Source: an uncultured Coriobacteriaceae bacterium (GTDB taxonomy: Bacteria; Actinomycetota; Coriobacteriia; Coriobacteriales; Atopobiaceae). From it: DNA of 7,292 nt. Below, piece by piece: positions 6,830 to 7,292 of this stretch (within the stretch, counting starts at the first letter, position 1; each line of letters opens with the position of its first letter). The stretch is from assembly GCA_900544655.1 (NCBI GenBank), contig UQWE01000068.1, positions 1 through 7,292 on the forward strand, written 5' to 3'. The position numbers and the translations under genes are program-made. The notes below the pieces were generated by a model. The model had not been told where the DNA came from, did not search any database, and saw only the letters and a program-made list of their open reading frames with translations.

Positions 6830-7292
6830 ATGGGCAAGCCAGGAGCATTTCTCGAGCACGGCAGACAGGCCCATGGGCTTCGTGACGTGGCCGAGCGTAC
6901 GGGTGACTACAACGAGCTCTACGAGCTGCTCGCTCCCGAGCAGCAGCAGGTGCAGGCGAGCCGCTGCATGATGTGTGGCGTGGCCTTCTGCCAGACGGGC
7001 ATCTCGTTTGGCAAGGCGCGCCCGAGTGGTTGCCCCTTGCACAACCTCATTCCCGAGTGGAACGACCTCGTCTATCGTGGCCAGTGGGAGGAAGCGGCCG
7101 AGCGTCTGGCGCTGACCTCTCCCATGCCCGAGTTCACGAGCCGCGTGTGTCCGGCGCTGTGCGAGGCGGCCTGCAACCTGGGTCGTGCAGACGAGTCCGA
7201 GACGATTCACGACAACGAGCGCGCCATCAGCGATTGGCAGTGGGCGCACGGCGGCCCGGCTCGCTTCGCTCCCGCGGGGGCGGACGCGCCGA
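6830..7292 (+). CDS. gltD: Glutamate synthase small subunit (3' truncated)
   Basis: The frame stays open from ATG 6830 to the end of the window, giving about 154 codons of a protein usually near 480-500 residues. This is the N-terminal iron-sulfur domain. The first cluster is CMMCGVAFC (Cys46, Cys49, Cys54), followed by Cys68 in SGCPLHNLIPEWNDLVYRG. The second is CPALCEAAC (Cys107, Cys111, Cys115). These are the cysteines that hold the two 4Fe-4S clusters passing electrons to GltB. The 13-residue spacer between Cys54 and Cys68 is longer than in E. coli-type GltD and resembles Gram-positive forms. The FAD and NAD(P)H-binding domains lie beyond the window. The same N-terminal domain occurs in related oxidoreductases such as the dihydropyrimidine dehydrogenase and NfnB types, but the position directly after gltB makes gltD nearly certain. 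Confidence 0.95.
   Translation, partial: MGKPGAFLEHGRQAHGLRDVAERTGDYNELYELLAPEQQQVQASRCMMCGVAFCQTGISFGKARPSGCPLHNLIPEWNDLVYRGQWEEAAERLALTSPMPEFTSRVCPALCEAACNLGRADESETIHDNERAISDWQWAHGGPARFAPAGADAP

Noticed and set aside
3835..6837. Minus-strand open frame of 1000 codons opposite gltB
   Set aside because: It lies wholly opposite conserved gltB domains, has the same biased composition and no known motif. It is an artefact of high GC third-position bias.

Overview
This is a GC-rich stretch carrying four protein genes on the plus strand and one intergenic region with notable structure. The bacterium looks like a high-GC Gram-positive. The supporting signs are codons ending mostly in G or C, strong purine-rich ribosome binding sites, a likely GTG start, a GltD with a Gram-positive-type spacer in its first cysteine cluster, and AAAGGGA-type palindromes between genes. 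A coriobacterium (Olsenella/Collinsella/Eggerthella-like) is my best guess, but this rests on general resemblance, not on a search.

Left part (1-1959): a DNA-processing pair. The window opens inside the last part of a RecB/AddA-type helicase-nuclease, of which only the C-terminal PD-(D/E)XK nuclease domain is present. Fifteen bases after its stop comes rmuC, a membrane-anchored coiled-coil protein with the RmuC domain. The two genes are probably cotranscribed and both are expected to act on broken or rearranging DNA.

Middle (1955-2181): about 220 bases without a gene. Two perfect inverted repeats lie 3 bases apart. They share a CAAAGGGA/CCCTTTG core but have different outer arms, and the first contains the rmuC stop codon. 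After them comes the probable promoter and leader of the next operon, with a small GC hairpin and a good ribosome binding site.

Right part (2182-7292): the glutamate synthase (GOGAT) operon. gltB, the large subunit, is complete (1548 residues) and carries its catalytic Cys23, FMN domain, 3Fe-4S cysteines and GXGXG domain. gltD, the small subunit, starts one base after the gltB stop and runs off the window after about 154 codons. Together they make glutamate from glutamine and 2-oxoglutarate using reducing power from NAD(P)H.

Most of the window is ordinary housekeeping sequence, and I see no new multi-gene system. The observations most worth a second look are the twin palindromes and a regular 11-residue repeat in the RmuC coiled coil.
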